Source of the DNA: Fasciolopsis buskii
Lineage: Eukaryota > Platyhelminthes > Trematoda > Plagiorchiida > Fasciolidae
DNA length: 64,000 nt
Reading direction: 5' to 3'
NCBI GenBank assembly: GCA_008360955.1
Contig: LUCM01005127.1
Location: 147,908-211,907, forward strand
Numbering within the stretch: position 1 is the first letter of the stretch; every line of letters begins with the position of its first letter. Positions 13,427 through 22,645 of the stretch are shown in pieces. Below the pieces are notes generated by a model. That model was given only the letters and a program-made list of their open reading frames with translations, was not told the DNA's origin and did not search any database. The position numbers and the translations under genes are program-made.

Positions 13427-13960
13427 ATGTACCAGATTGGCCAGAATAATCCGTTTCTGGTTCGAAGTGAGTTGCGACCGACGACGTCACTTTATCTGAT
13501 ATATATCGATTGGACAGACAATACAGCGCTAATAAAATCGGAAGCACTATGGTCACATACGCAATTTCCTCCTAGTCAAGCAATTCTGAACCAATTTTTT
13601 CATATTCATTTTCCGGTACTAACTGCCTAGCTACTCGGTGTCATTCTTAATTTTCTCTGCATAAGAACACAGCTATAACAAACCTGTACGCAGCCTTTCT
13701 TTACACACAAACTGATACTTCATCTGTTTTCGATTCTTTTCTGCCTTTCCTGATCTCGTTGCCAGACGCTAAGCCACACATCATCTTAGGCGATTTTTAT
13801 AGCTCCTCGACACTTGCCCTTACTGGGGTGGACCTGAATGAATTATCGATCTTCCAAACCAGAGAACTCTGTACCCTAGATAAAATTGTTATCTCTTATC
13901 CCGAGTTATTCCGTCTTAAACTACGCGCTCCAATTTCGACTAGTGCATTTTTTCTTTGCG
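13427..13960 (+). pseudogene. Endonuclease domain remnant of the non-LTR element
   Basis: A first frame (13427-13630) reads SEALWSHTQFPPSQAIL, which fits the part of non-LTR endonucleases just before the usual YRPP segment. A second frame reads SVFDSFLPFLISLPDA and then HIILGDF at about 13780-13797, the GDFN catalytic motif with N replaced by Y. Further on, LCTLDKIVISYPEL and the following APISTSAF match the domain end, where SDH is usual but the D-H pair is lost. In working copies the domain nicks the target DNA. Two frames and two catalytic changes mark it as dead. Confidence 0.8.
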
Positions 13961-14262
13961 TTTTTAATCCAAGATTTATTCCCGGATATCTTCCCAATCT
14001 TTCAAGAAGTTCAGCCAAAACAATACAGAATTACTTAATTATTCTCGGGAAAACATTGCTCCTTTTTTAGAAGTCTCTTCATCCAGGCAAACTTGTAGTT
14101 TTCTTTTGAGCCTCTGAATAACAATGACATTATCTAACTTTTTGGTAATTGTCCCATGGAAACACTTTTTCTCTATCTCGGCCGTATTGCTTCAGTCATA
14201 TTGAAGGCGTTAAGCAGACGAAAGGACCAGTTCTATAAATCACCGGATTCCCAGGAAGTCAG

Positions 14263-15453
14263 ATGCCCTTCATCATTGAGAAAGGAGGAAATAAAAAGAG
14301 TCGACTAGTCGTAAACAAGCCAACTCCTGACCATCCGCAAGAGCAGACGCCTTTGGTGAGAAATTCGCCTTTTTGCTTGGAAAAAATGAAGCCAATCAGC
14401 TATTCAGCAAACGCAAAAATTATCAACCGAAATTTCCCTTACCCACGTCACGAATCTGCCGTTTCATGGTCCCATAATGAATGCGCTAATATTAAAGCCT
14501 TTTCTAAGGCAGAAATGTTCAAACTCCTTCACTCGACCAAAATAATCACAGGTATAGTTCCTAAGGGTTTTTTTCACTTCTAAAGTACACTCATAAATGC
14601 ATTTACCTATCTTAATATATCCTTATGCAAACATTCTATTCCCGATTGTTGAGGACCAGCCACTACTGTGCCTATCCCCAAATCCAGTAAATCAAGTATT
14701 CCAGCGCCGTCCTGAATCGTCTATCTTCTCTTAATTTGCCTAGCGACCCCCTTCGGTTCGCCCATAAACCAAACAGGTACACTTTGGCTACTATGACTTT
14801 CCTTATTCATAATATCACCAAACCCTTGGATACACCTGCCAAATATGCCTGATGTGCTTTCCTGGATTTTCCCTCTACATTTGACTCTGTTCCATGGTCT
14901 TTACTTCTTCGTGCATCAGAACAGTTCGGCTGTCCCAATCGCTTCTTGGCATGAATATCAGACTACGTTACCAACAGAACTCAGTGCACAAGACTGGAAA
15001 GAAACAAATCTAACCCGCTGGTAAACAATTCTGGAGTCCGTCAAGGAGCTGTCCTTTCTCTTTATTTGTTTTCAACGTACATCAGCAACCTACATGCTAG
15101 TTCTCCTGGACAATTATTCAAATATGCTGATGACGTTGTTCTGTATCAGTCTGTAACCGGAAATAAGGATTTTCTGAACTTTTCCAACAACTTGTTTCTG
15201 ATTCATGCTTTTCTCTTCTCTTTGGCTTAAAATTTGGTTTGTCAAATTGTATCGAACGTCTGTTTACTTCTGCTCGGTCTGCATACCCGGCATACCCTAT
15301 TTCATTAACGATGAACCACTTACTAGGGTAGATTCCGTCAGATGCTCGGCAATTACTATTGATAAAAACTTAAGGCGATCCCCTCAAATTTACAATTGTA
15401 TAAAGCATCTACGAAGACTATTATTTTACATGAAAAAACTGCGGCATTTCTAG
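14263..15453 (+). pseudogene. Reverse transcriptase domain remnant of the non-LTR element
   Basis: The segment starts with a linker whose FSKAEMFKLLHSTK fits the conserved run before the RT fingers. VPIPKSSKSS follows. From 14706 one frame runs through motif A (14856-14895), motif B GVRQGA (15033-15050) and the catalytic YADD (15123-15134), interrupted by TGA before motif A and again before motif B. After a frameshift, 15205-15453 gives the thumb: YFINDEPLTRVDSVR and ITIDKNLRRSPQIYNCIKHL. Catalytic residues survive, but the stops and shifts make it a pseudogene. Confidence 0.88.
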
Positions 15454-15573
15454 GCTAAGCGAATCACTATCTCCCTATTTATTTACCAGTGTATTTTTCT
15501 CGCTCTCATCTATTGGTCCTCTGTCACTTTTAATGGTTTACTAAAGAAAGACTTCAGAACCTTTCGTCGTGGT

Positions 15574-15864
15574 TTGTCAATCATTAGTGGTGTATCTTGC
15601 ATACCACTGGAAGAACTCTGCACCAAATTGTGTACCGTGCATCTACCCGCGTGTGAAAAATCCGCACATGAAATTCTTTTGGATCCGTCCCATTCCTTAC
15701 ATATCAACGTTTCTAAATGGTGCTCTCATACCAGAACACGTTCCACCTTCCGCTTCGTACCCTCTGGCATAAATATCTGTAGGAACTCAACTGTTCCCCA
15801 CCCAGTCAAAATTTTCACCAATCGAGAACAGATCATGACTGATTTTCTGCAGAGTCTCTCGTGA
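15574..15864 (+). pseudogene. C-terminal domain remnant of the non-LTR element
   Basis: The frame contains CEKSAHEILLDPSH, then TRTRSTFRFVPSG and NSTVPHPVKIFTN, typical of the end of trematode-type jockey/CR1 ORF2 products. The same region is represented at 45490-45848, where DQHRPACKNFAQN is the equivalent run. The stop after SLS near 15864 is close to the expected end of ORF2. Confidence 0.8.
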
Positions 15865-16029
15865 ATTTCAAGTGTTTATTGTTCACCGCGATTTCTTCCA
15901 ACTTTGTATTCTGATGAAGTGTTCAACGCATCTATTTGACTGAAATGCAGATACTTATGTATACAAAAGTATAGCATCCACCTGATCGTTCATTATGCAT
16001 TCGCAACAATACCTGGTAGTGTTCCTTTG
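15865..16029 (+). other. Probable 3' untranslated end of the non-LTR element
   Basis: The stretch directly follows the ORF2 remnant. It holds ctgatgaagtg at about 15912-15922 and gactgaaatg about 20 bases later, a stem-type arrangement seen near 3' ends of several non-LTR families. No clear poly(A) tail or short tandem tail defines the end. Confidence 0.4.
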
Positions 16030-16052
16030 TTTGTGTGTGTGTGTGTGTGGGT
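16030..16052. repeat. (TG)n microsatellite
   Basis: An uninterrupted tgtgtgtgtgtgtgtgtgg tract. Confidence 0.9.
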
Positions 16053-16892
16053 GGATGGGTTTGCGCACACTGGACGCCAATGGAAACTGGAACGACCCAT
16101 GGATTCACGAGATTGCGTTTACCATGAGACCAAAATATCCCCGTGCAATCATCGGATTTCCAACAGCTTCATCAACTGAAATAATCCACACCCGTTTAAA
16201 CTCGCAGTCCCAACTGTTACCTACCTGATTCGCACAGAGTTAGGACCATGAGACATGGCTCAGTGCATGTATCAATTCCCGTTGTGAAACAGGCGTGCGG
16301 AGGCGAATTCATAGGGTCACAGCTGAATTGCATTAGTTTAACACAGTCGGCAAACGTCGTGAAGTTGACCCAGTGATGTTTCTACCCAAATAACTGAATA
16401 GTGATCACTCCATGGTACTGCATTTTGTCTAATGTCAACTGCCCTGAATTAGCCCATTTTTTTGTTTGACTGGTGTACTTCCAACCTTCCGAGAAAGAAT
16501 ATTTACAGACGTAATCAAATCTTGCCCAGCCAGATTGATACTCACTCTAACTAGTTTATTGCAAGAAAACTATTTTGCTAATTATGTCCAAAGAGTGGTC
16601 AATCAAAAGAGTGAAGCATTTCTGCAAATCGTTTTTTCTGACTAACATATTGTTGAATTTGCCTTGGACCTAGTTAGCGCTTCTGATCGTTCACGTTTCC
16701 TCGGGAAATCCGGTTGTGTCGGTACTTGAATAGAAATTATTTTTTGGCCTACAAAACACCTTACTCAATCATGCTAACCTTATAATTCAATTGAACTGGT
16801 TTTATTGTCAACGTTTGCCTATAAATTTTTAAACGAATACCTGGATATGTACCTACCCTCACGGCCCAAGCCAGTTCAATGGTAAGCCACTC
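16053..16892. other. No recognisable gene
   Basis: Short open frames only. A box A-like atggctcagtgcatg at about 16254 resembles one at 39834, but neither has a box B at a normal distance. Confidence 0.5.
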
Positions 16893-16997
16893 TAATTGTG
16901 AATTTTATGGTATTAATAACAACGTTGTTGGCAGACGTAATGTACCAACGTTTCGACTACCGTGGGTAGTCTTTCTCAAAGCAAGTTTTACAATCAG
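16893..16997 (-). mobile_element. Penelope-type terminal fragment with hammerhead-like stem
   Basis: On minus this reads GATTGTAAAACTTGC, TTTGAGAAAGACTACC, CACGGTAGTCGAAACGTTGG and then a tail ending in ATTCACAATTA. The same sequence forms both arms of the palindrome at 63267-63492 and the fold-back at 53341-53456. The 7-base stem GACTACC/GGTAGTC followed by GAAAC resembles the stem II-GAAAC part of hammerhead ribozymes, which are known from Penelope-like element termini. The CUGANGA core is degenerate here. Assignment to Penelope-like elements is inference. Confidence 0.6.
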
Positions 16998-17360
16998 ATT
17001 GATCGAAAGCCATTTTATTGGTCTATCTCTTTGAATCCGATGCAGCCATGTAGCCGTTAAACGAGACCCTAGCCAGCTCTGCCTGAAACACTTTTATAAC
17101 CAAGGAAATCCCAGGAGCTTCCTGTCAAATCGAAAGACTTTCCTAACGAGGGGATTAAGAAATCAACCATGGATATCTCACAAACTGCCTGCGAGTTTTC
17201 TGCATTTCCGAATAGCCACCATTGGAGAACCCCTGTAAATGTTCCCAAAGGATCGCTCATTTTCCCAACAGTGCTTCTCGTATGCGGATGGATGAACAAA
17301 ATTTCTCCGGAAGCACACGACCGATTTCGCTGTTACTCCCGTTCTGCAGGTATGCGTACC
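16998..17360. other. Overlapping short open frames on both strands, nature unknown
   Basis: Several frames of 65-130 codons overlap here without known motifs. The stretch lies between a Penelope-type terminus and a repeat shared with 46.7 kb, so it may be repeat body. Confidence 0.35.
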
Positions 17361-17560
17361 CGCTATTTTGTTCATCTATCCATATGCGAAATTATACTAC
17401 TAAGAAGAAAAACCAATGCGTTCGGGTTTTGTGTCACCTTCCTGAAGTTCAGCCTTGCCTGACCGACGAAAATCGGACGACTAATCACCATGTGAATACT
17501 AAATGCACATATCATCAGTTCAAGCTCCTCGCGATTCAAATGAGATTCTGGTGCCGTCCA
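17361..17560. repeat. Unclassified dispersed repeat, copy 1
   Basis: The part from ttcctgaagttcagccttgc to gattcaaatgagattctgg aligns with 46725-46835, with shared runs gcctga, acgaaaatc, aatcac, atgtga and attcaaatgaga. An upstream block, tatgcgaaattatacta with agaagaaaaa, is also found near 46977, but there it comes after the first block instead of before it. No coding motif is recognised. Confidence 0.5.
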
Positions 17561-20254
17561 TCTCACCTATACCTTGCCAATAACTGGCATCTGGCGAAGA
17601 AAGATTTGTCAAATGATTAAAACAAGACAAGGGTTCAGCGCATCCCAGACGGCCTGTCTTACCTGGAGGAGTTATTCAAAACTCAAACTATCCACCAATT
17701 GCTTGCACAGATTATTGTCAGTTTTTGAAGTGAGACGGCATACTGGACACGAACGATCTTCACTTCTGTGTGGATGACTTCCCAGTAATGCAATCAGTCG
17801 TCAGCCTCAATGCTGTGTCAAATTCAAGTTTTTTTTTCACTATCTTAAAGAATGGGTTTTAAGTAGTTTCAATTGCTCTGTTTCCCGAAAATAACTGTCT
17901 GGTGTGAGTTGTGCAATCTCACGAAACGAAACTTAGCTCCAGGAGTGTTTTGTTCCTGATCATTCGGAATGAAAAAAATTGTCGAAAATCGAAACGGCAG
18001 CTCCTTGTTTAGGTTTTGCGCAAAATTCAAAACTGCTTACTCTTTTTGACTGTAGCCTTCCAGTTTGGCTCGCGAGCCCAAACAAGTTAGAATATGAATT
18101 GGAACATAATATATGAATAGATAGCACAGTAAAGTAATCTAGTCTTGCAACCTAGTTGGCAAACGTTATTGTTACGACCTATGAGTTAATGGCCATTTCA
18201 TCCGATAGATAGTTCACCTGTTCCTGTGGTGTCGACCTGAGCGTGTCGAATGCCTATTAATTTGATGTAGCATTTCCGCGCGCACGGCGCATATCAAGCG
18301 CATGGGATAACTGAATAATTGCGCTGCCTTTGTACAAAGGATGCACTTGCAATGAACGGTAGCCGTTGCACTGTGAGGCACGCACACACCTTTCTTTTCC
18401 GTGCAAACTGAACGCTAGGCGGATTTGCTTCCGTGTGCGCGTGTTTGTTGGTGTGAAACAGAGATTCAACACTAACGTCCGTCACGACAGCCCCAAATGT
18501 TTGAATCAACAGTTATATAATGTGGGTTTTCTTTTTAAACAGTCATGAAGTACACTCTTCGTAGGTTCATTGTCTTAGTTGTAATGAAGTACACCGGTTT
18601 ATAGAGTAAAACGGTCGCCTTTCACGCAATCACGCATTGCTTCAGATAAGGAATAGTTGGAGGTGTTTTCTTCCTTCCCCTATGATTGCAACTGGGACAC
18701 GAAAGTTTCTCCGTTATGTGTATAATCAGTCACGTGATCAATCTTTGGTAAACAAGCAAGATTAGAGCAGGACATTCCCAAGTAGGGGATAAAACAAATC
18801 AGTGGACTCTAGTCTCAGGGACGACAAGGTTCATGTCGTGATGTTATCAAGTTTAGCAAACACTCTGGTGTCCGATTGGTATATTTCGGAACAATAGCAT
18901 AATTTGGTCCCAATCAAACGATTGTTTGCACCAGTTGATTGACCCAAATGATTGCTTGAGTGAATTTTCCAAGGCTAAATTTCACCGAATTAAACGCTAA
19001 ACCGACGTATTACAATAATTTGCCTCAAGTTTCGTCGAATACTGCACAGAAACAACGCAATTAGTTCCCATTTGAAGGCTTTTCCGGTGAGAAAGTTACA
19101 GTAATTTGCGCAAAAGATGATACCTTGAATTGATAAACTTAAGGCTTCGAATGTCAGTACTTTCCGCTTAAAATTCCGTATATGATAAAACGGCAAAGTC
19201 ACATTGTAGATGTAATCGAAGGTAATGAGTCCACCAAATGTTTTACGAGAAGATATATGTTTCTCGAAAATCTTTGCTTCACCGGTAAACACTTCGCAAC
19301 GTGGCTTGCAGGTGAGTTTGTTTTCCGTTCAGCCATCAAGAACTAATTTGCCCAAAACGTCTGTTTGAATAAAACTGATCCAGAGATAAGACACTGACAG
19401 TTTCAAATGGTTCAGACTGAAAACTCTCCAAATGCATTGCGCGACCGTGGGCTGCTATTTATTAGGTACGTCATGCTCCTCACTCGCTAGGTTCCTGCTC
19501 ACCGGGTTTCCCGTTTCCTGCCCAACACATTCAAACAATTGCACACACACACACCCCGGATGAGCACTGCCTCGGTAAACTACAGAGAGCACTTTTTCTT
19601 GAAACAATCTATTGTTGTACGAGCAGAAAGAATGAAGTTAAAACATAATTCTAAGTAAGAGATGTGTATGTTCTAACATTCCACAGATTTGTTTGTTCCT
19701 TTTAGCTCAGCTAGTGCTCACAATGGTGAAGCTTGTTGGGTGTGCAATCGAAATGCGGCGGTTAGGATGGGAAAACCGTGAAGTTACCAGTTATCAAATG
19801 GTTTTGTTCTCGCAAGACAAATAATCAGAAGATAGATGTATTGGTCCAAACGTACAGGCTACCACCGATGTCGATCAGGAGGTGAGAGACAGAGAGAATT
19901 ATGATGAAATTAAATCTATTAGACTGAATAAGGGTTATCACGTTTCGTTTACCCATTTTAGCCACTACAGATCGTAAAGAATCGTGCCACCAATTTTTAG
20001 CTGCACTGAGTTTCGTCAGGCCACGAAACACAGACAATGATCAAAAGGGCACAATCCAGAATATGCGCCAAGTGATCACCAGTTGAGTTCACCGGAGTTC
20101 TACAACCATTAACCCAGAACCAAACTGTTCTGGTTTCGGCTGTCATTCCATAGCAAAAGTTATTCGAAAAGGAGAAAAAACGAAGAACAGTAAAGCGCAA
20201 CTTCTGAAATGATAAGTTGAACAACTGTCCACAGCAAAAATGATTTCAAATACG
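17561..20254. other. Gene-free stretch with one short (CA)n tract
   Basis: No gene or matched repeat is recognised. A (CA)7 tract lies at 19541-19555. A minus-strand open frame of 100 codons (18990-19292) lacks motifs and has ordinary AT-rich composition. Confidence 0.5.
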
Positions 20255-20381
20255 AGAACACAGCAGACTATTACACTGAGCCATATCGCCCACTGCCTCC
20301 AGCCATCACTACAACGGATCTCGTGGACCCCAATCCAACAGTCTAACTATGCCCACACGAGCCAGTCCTCAAGCTTAATTT

Positions 20382-20910
20382 TCATGTTTTTCCCAACGTC
20401 ATCGAGTGACCATCTAGAACCATCTCCAAACCATTACCTGCCTCAAAGAACAATGTACAACGAAGTGATCGTTCCGTGGGTATGCGCAAAACACTTTCCA
20501 ACTGCCTAAATCTATTTCCACCCAGCGCTTGCTCTAAAAGCTGGACCCTAGGACCCAGTATCTTGCCCGGAATTTCTGAGTTACTCACAAAATTCTCCCA
20601 TCATATTTTACCAATACTACGAAGTCATCAGTACTCAAACACCAAAAGCCTTCTCATATCTTTTGCTCTCAATGACCATGTTTCGAGCAGCGTAGCGACA
20701 CCGATCACGCATCTGCTGCGTATGTTCCGCTTCTGATCAAGAAGTGAATGTCACGTTGAGGCCTTGGATGCTTCTGATGGGTAAATGCAAACCAAGTCTT
20801 CGGAATGCACGGTGAAACCTTATCCAATATACGACCACCACGTGAGATAGAACTATCCAAATAAATAAACCCATCCATCTCACCCAATTTTTCTCCCGTT
20901 AGGACAAGGT
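20382..20910 (-). pseudogene. RT thumb and C-terminal remnant
   Basis: The first frame (20705-20910) holds GEMDGFIYLDSSIS where YLGS is usual, then CIPKTWFAFTHQKHPRPQRDIHF and SGTYAADA, corresponding to the stretch of related RTs that runs up to the VLLYG..TW motif. A second frame (20382-20588) holds VLRIPTERSLRCTLFFEAGN, and a third at about 20300-20370 holds the WGPRD run. Three frames for one protein segment imply at least two frameshifts. Confidence 0.8.
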
Positions 20911-21639
20911 NNNNNNNNNNNNNNNNNNNNNNNNNNNNNNNNNNNNNNNNNNNNNNNNNNNNNNNNNNNNNNNNNNNNNNNNNNNNNNNNNNNNNNNNNN
21001 NNNNNNNNNNNNNNNNNNNNNNNNNNNNNNNNNNNNNNNNNNNNNNNNNNNNNNNNNNNNNNNNNNNNNNNNNNNNNNNNNNNNNNNNNNNNNNNNNNNN
21101 NNNNNNNNNNNNNNNNNNNNNNNNNNNNNNNNNNNNNNNNNNNNNNNNNNNNNNNNNNNNNNNNNNNNNNNNNNNNNNNNNNNNNNNNNNNNNNNNNNNN
21201 NNNNNNNNNNNNNNNNNNNNNNNNNNNNNNNNNNNNNNNNNNNNNNNNNNNNNNNNNNNNNNNNNNNNNNNNNNNNNNNNNNNNNNNNNNNNNNNNNNNN
21301 NNNNNNNNNNNNNNNNNNNNNNNNNNNNNNNNNNNNNNNNNNNNNNNNNNNNNNNNNNNNNNNNNNNNNNNNNNNNNNNNNNNNNNNNNNNNNNNNNNNN
21401 NNNNNNNNNNNNNNNNNNNNNNNNNNNNNNNNNNNNNNNNNNNNNNNNNNNNNNNNNNNNNNNNNNNNNNNNNNNNNNNNNNNNNNNNNNNNNNNNNNNN
21501 NNNNNNNNNNNNNNNNNNNNNNNNNNNNNNNNNNNNNNNNNNNNNNNNNNNNNNNNNNNNNNNNNNNNNNNNNNNNNNNNNNNNNNNNNNNNNNNNNNNN
21601 NNNNNNNNNNNNNNNNNNNNNNNNNNNNNNNNNNNNNNN
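20911..21639. other. Assembly gap (729 N)
   Basis: The run of N sits between two halves of the same minus-strand retrotransposon. Translated X-containing frames over it have no meaning. The gap length may be a scaffolding estimate. Confidence 0.99.
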
Positions 21640-22040
21640 AAACCTGACTCCTTGGTCTCCTCCACTTAGGATGCGGGACTGTGATCTACATGCGATCGTC
21701 CACTTGCAGGTATAAACGGAAGATCCACTGTGGCCGTGGATCAACTAAACTGCTCCCCAATATGTTCTACCCAGAGCTCCTGCGGAAGCTCCTGAGAGTG
21801 AATAAATATGCTTTCGGATTCTTTAATCGCTTCGCTTGCGATCGGTTCCCGCAGACTAGTGATCCGAATCAGCTGGCAATGGTTGCGAATAATTCAGTTA
21901 GGTATGGCCTTTTCTGTTATCTCACATCTCCCCATCCACCATTGCTCATAGTCATTCTTCATACTCTAAATCAGTTGGCATTGCACGGCTTTACGCGTCT
22001 CATTGTACGTGGCATCCGACAGACCTATCTGCAGTCACCT
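21640..22040 (-). pseudogene. Pre-RT linker remnant of the RTE-like element
   Basis: One minus frame runs from LSDATYNETRKAVQCQLI through MKNDYEQWW to VEETKESG at the gap edge, with four stop codons inside otherwise well-kept similarity (after CQLI, IPN, EQFS and SPAS). Such a frame with several stops and no clear shift suggests decay mainly by substitution. An opposite-strand open frame of 120 codons over the same bases is a shadow. Confidence 0.78.
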
Positions 22041-22559
22041 TAGAGAGCAATTGATACCGAGGATACACATAGTTTTTAAGTTTCACATAAACTTTAGGCC
22101 CACTCAGCAGTTTCCGCTGGACGCATAGTTTGTTTGATCTCCTTCCAATCTTCAATGCAATTTTCGGCACATCGTTGGGGACCGTCCTGAAAGCTTCGAT
22201 TTGAAGGGCAAGCCGCCATTATCATCCATAATCTGCTGTATAGGACGAATGGCTTTCTTTTCTGTGACCACAAACTAGTTGCAAACAAATGCAAACACTG
22301 GCGAAATCATTATCTTGGTTCACAAGTGCAGATCAGAATGATCGACAATTTTCGACTGATTGACGCCATCTCTAACCTGTGACAGTGTAATCACTCTGAG
22401 TCCAACACTGTTGGGATGAAACATAGTACCAAGTAGGTCCATGTCACTTTTAGCGGAAAACGTTTGACAAATACTTCTGCCCGGTACAGTGGCTAAGCAT
22501 GAGAAACACTAGGGCTCCAAACCAACCAGATTCTAACGAGAACCTTTACGCAAGGCAGC
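22041..22559. other. No recognisable gene; possible upstream part of the RTE-like element
   Basis: The endonuclease domain of the minus-strand element would be expected here, but no GDFN, SDH or similar motif can be read. The element is therefore either 5' truncated near 22040 or decayed beyond recognition. Confidence 0.4.
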
Positions 22560-22645
22560 TGGTTGGCTGAGTGGATGTCCGTCTACTTGGATCCGTTTTT
22601 CTTCCACCCATTTTTCCCCGACTGAGTTTCCAGTTCAAATCAACT
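22560..22645 (+). repeat. Degenerate tRNA-like SINE head
   Basis: Box A-like GGTTGGCTGAGTGG at 22561-22574 is very close to Ser/Leu tRNA box A. A weak box B, cagttcaaatcaac, lies at about 22631-22644. The spacing of some 55 bases fits a tRNA with a long variable arm. No body match elsewhere in the window. Confidence 0.35.

Larger units (their letters stand above)
13427..15864 (+). mobile_element. Decayed non-LTR (jockey/CR1-like) retrotransposon, EN-RT order
   Basis: Fragments of one element appear in the expected order on one strand: apurinic-type endonuclease (13427-13960), linker (14263-14583), RT palm (14640-15190), thumb (15205-15453) and C-terminal domain (15574-15864). RT landmarks are VPIPKSS, AFLDFPSTFDSVP (motif A), NNSGVRQGAVLS (motif B) and FKYADDVVLYQ (motif C). 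Fragments fall in different frames, and the palm contains two TGA stops, so the copy cannot encode a working protein. Related fragments lie at 45490-45848 and 58441-58845. The jockey/CR1 placement rests on motif style only. Confidence 0.88.
20255..22040 (-). mobile_element. Decayed non-LTR retrotransposon (RTE-like), RT core lost in assembly gap
   Basis: Minus-strand similarity continues on both sides of the N run. Upstream (22040-21640) reads NETRKAVQ, MKNDYEQWWMGRCE, RNHCQLIR, LPQELWVEHIGEQFS and TATVDLPFIPASG, fitting the linker before the RT core. Downstream (20910-20255) reads LTGEKLGEMDGFIYLDSSIS, RGGRILDKVS, then LFFEAGNGLEMVLDGHSMT and GLARVGIVRLLDWGPRD, the C-terminal part. The missing 729 bases are about the length of the RT core, so the gap probably lies within one element. 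Stops and frame changes show it is dead. The RTE-like label is by style; clade not certain. Confidence 0.85.

Noticed and set aside
14640..15860. LTR retrotransposon or retrovirus-like element
   Set aside because: The RT motifs, the upstream GDFN-type endonuclease and the C-terminal region fit non-LTR elements. No LTRs, protease, RNase H or integrase motif is seen.
16250..16330. tRNA-like head (atggctcagtgcatg), with a look-alike at 39834
   Set aside because: Both have a box A-like run, but no box B at a normal distance, and the sequences after it do not match.
20880..21744. Two long minus-strand open frames of 261 and 281 codons
   Set aside because: They consist almost wholly of the N run. 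Only the flanks carry real sequence, and these are retrotransposon remnants.
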